Source: Eublepharis macularius (taxonomy: Eukaryota; Chordata; Lepidosauria; Squamata; Eublepharidae). From it: 64,000 nt of DNA. Location of the stretch: positions 19,378,001-19,442,000 of the forward strand of contig NC_072797.1 in NCBI RefSeq assembly GCF_028583425.1, in the 5' to 3' direction. Positions within the stretch are counted from its first letter, which is position 1. Each line of letters opens with the position of its first letter. The notes below the pieces were generated by a model. It was not told where the DNA came from. It was given only the letters and a program-made list of their open reading frames with translations, and did no database searches. The translations under genes were made by a program, and so were the position numbers. Positions 63,456 through 64,000 of this stretch are shown here, piece after piece.

Positions 63456-64000
63456 ATTCAATCAAACTCCAGCCACAACAGAGAATTTTTGTGCTGCATC
63501 ACACCACAGTGTTTCTCATTGGAGTGAACCTTTACACTGAGCTACAGTTCCTCAAGTGGCAAGTGTGCATGCGTGGACTGGCCCCGTGTACAGATTCTTT
63601 GACGTATCTGATGCACCACGTCGGTTGAAGTCGGGTCATATTTAATCACTGTTAAAATGACATAGGCACGAACCTGGTTTATTCTGGTGCTTGTATATGG
63701 CCCGTCCCCTCCCTTCTTCAGGGGCTCATGATGAAGGAATCCTGGTTAGAAACAATTCTTGTCTATCCATAGCATTCAAAAGCAGGTCGTGGATAACCAG
63801 GAGTTAGCGGGCCCTCCCCTGCTCCAAACCATCAATCCAGGGATTGTAATCCAGGTTTAACTTCTTTTTTTGTGGGAACGAGCAGGAGGTGAGTAACTCC
63901 AGTTAACTTGATTTTAGATACTATGAGTAACCATTTTAAATTTGTGTTCTCTTGGGGGCGGCTGGGGAATGAGGCTCACCCAAGGCCTAGCCAGAATTTG

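Overview
This window is vertebrate nuclear DNA, most likely from a squamate reptile and perhaps a gecko-like lizard. The evidence is a Sauria-type SINE with the (ACCTTT)-like tail, BovB and CR1 LINE ends, squamate-type tRNA-derived SINEs, and multi-exon genes with GT/AG introns. The family-level guess rests on repeat style alone and is weak.

Two complete host genes lie on the minus strand, in the same order and orientation as on human chromosome 18. FECH (ferrochelatase, 11 coding exons, 418 codons plus stop) runs from 29556 down to 10992. NARS1 (cytosolic asparaginyl-tRNA synthetase, 15 coding exons, 559 codons plus stop) runs from 56365 down to 39199. Both were rebuilt exon by exon. Every junction keeps frame and a GT/AG intron, and the key catalytic and metal-binding residues are present.

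The most interesting region is 56-64 kb. A second NARS1 begins on the plus strand at 57556, head-to-head with the first and about 1.2 kb from it. Its first four coding exons have exactly the lengths of the minus-strand gene (43, 83, 66 and 93 nt), are open, have intact splice sites and differ by about 10% in nucleotides. Promoter and intron sequence also match in inverted orientation, so this is a DNA-level inverted duplication. Both arms keep the same amino-acid-response (ATF4/C/EBP) element about 100 bp before the ATG. The rest of the second gene lies beyond the window.

Layout: 1-9.9 kb is intergenic sequence downstream of FECH with SINEs, foldback elements and a GC-rich tandem repeat at 6.35-6.83 kb. 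11-29.6 kb is FECH, with SINEs, a 5'-truncated L1 and a 5S-derived SINE in introns. 29.6-39.2 kb is intergenic, with the FECH promoter, CR1, BovB, SINEs and foldbacks. 39.2-56.4 kb is NARS1. 56.4-57.5 kb is a shared divergent promoter region. 57.5-64 kb is the second NARS1, with a Penelope-like fragment and CR1 pieces in intron 1. Several foldback repeats carry a hammerhead-ribozyme-like core.
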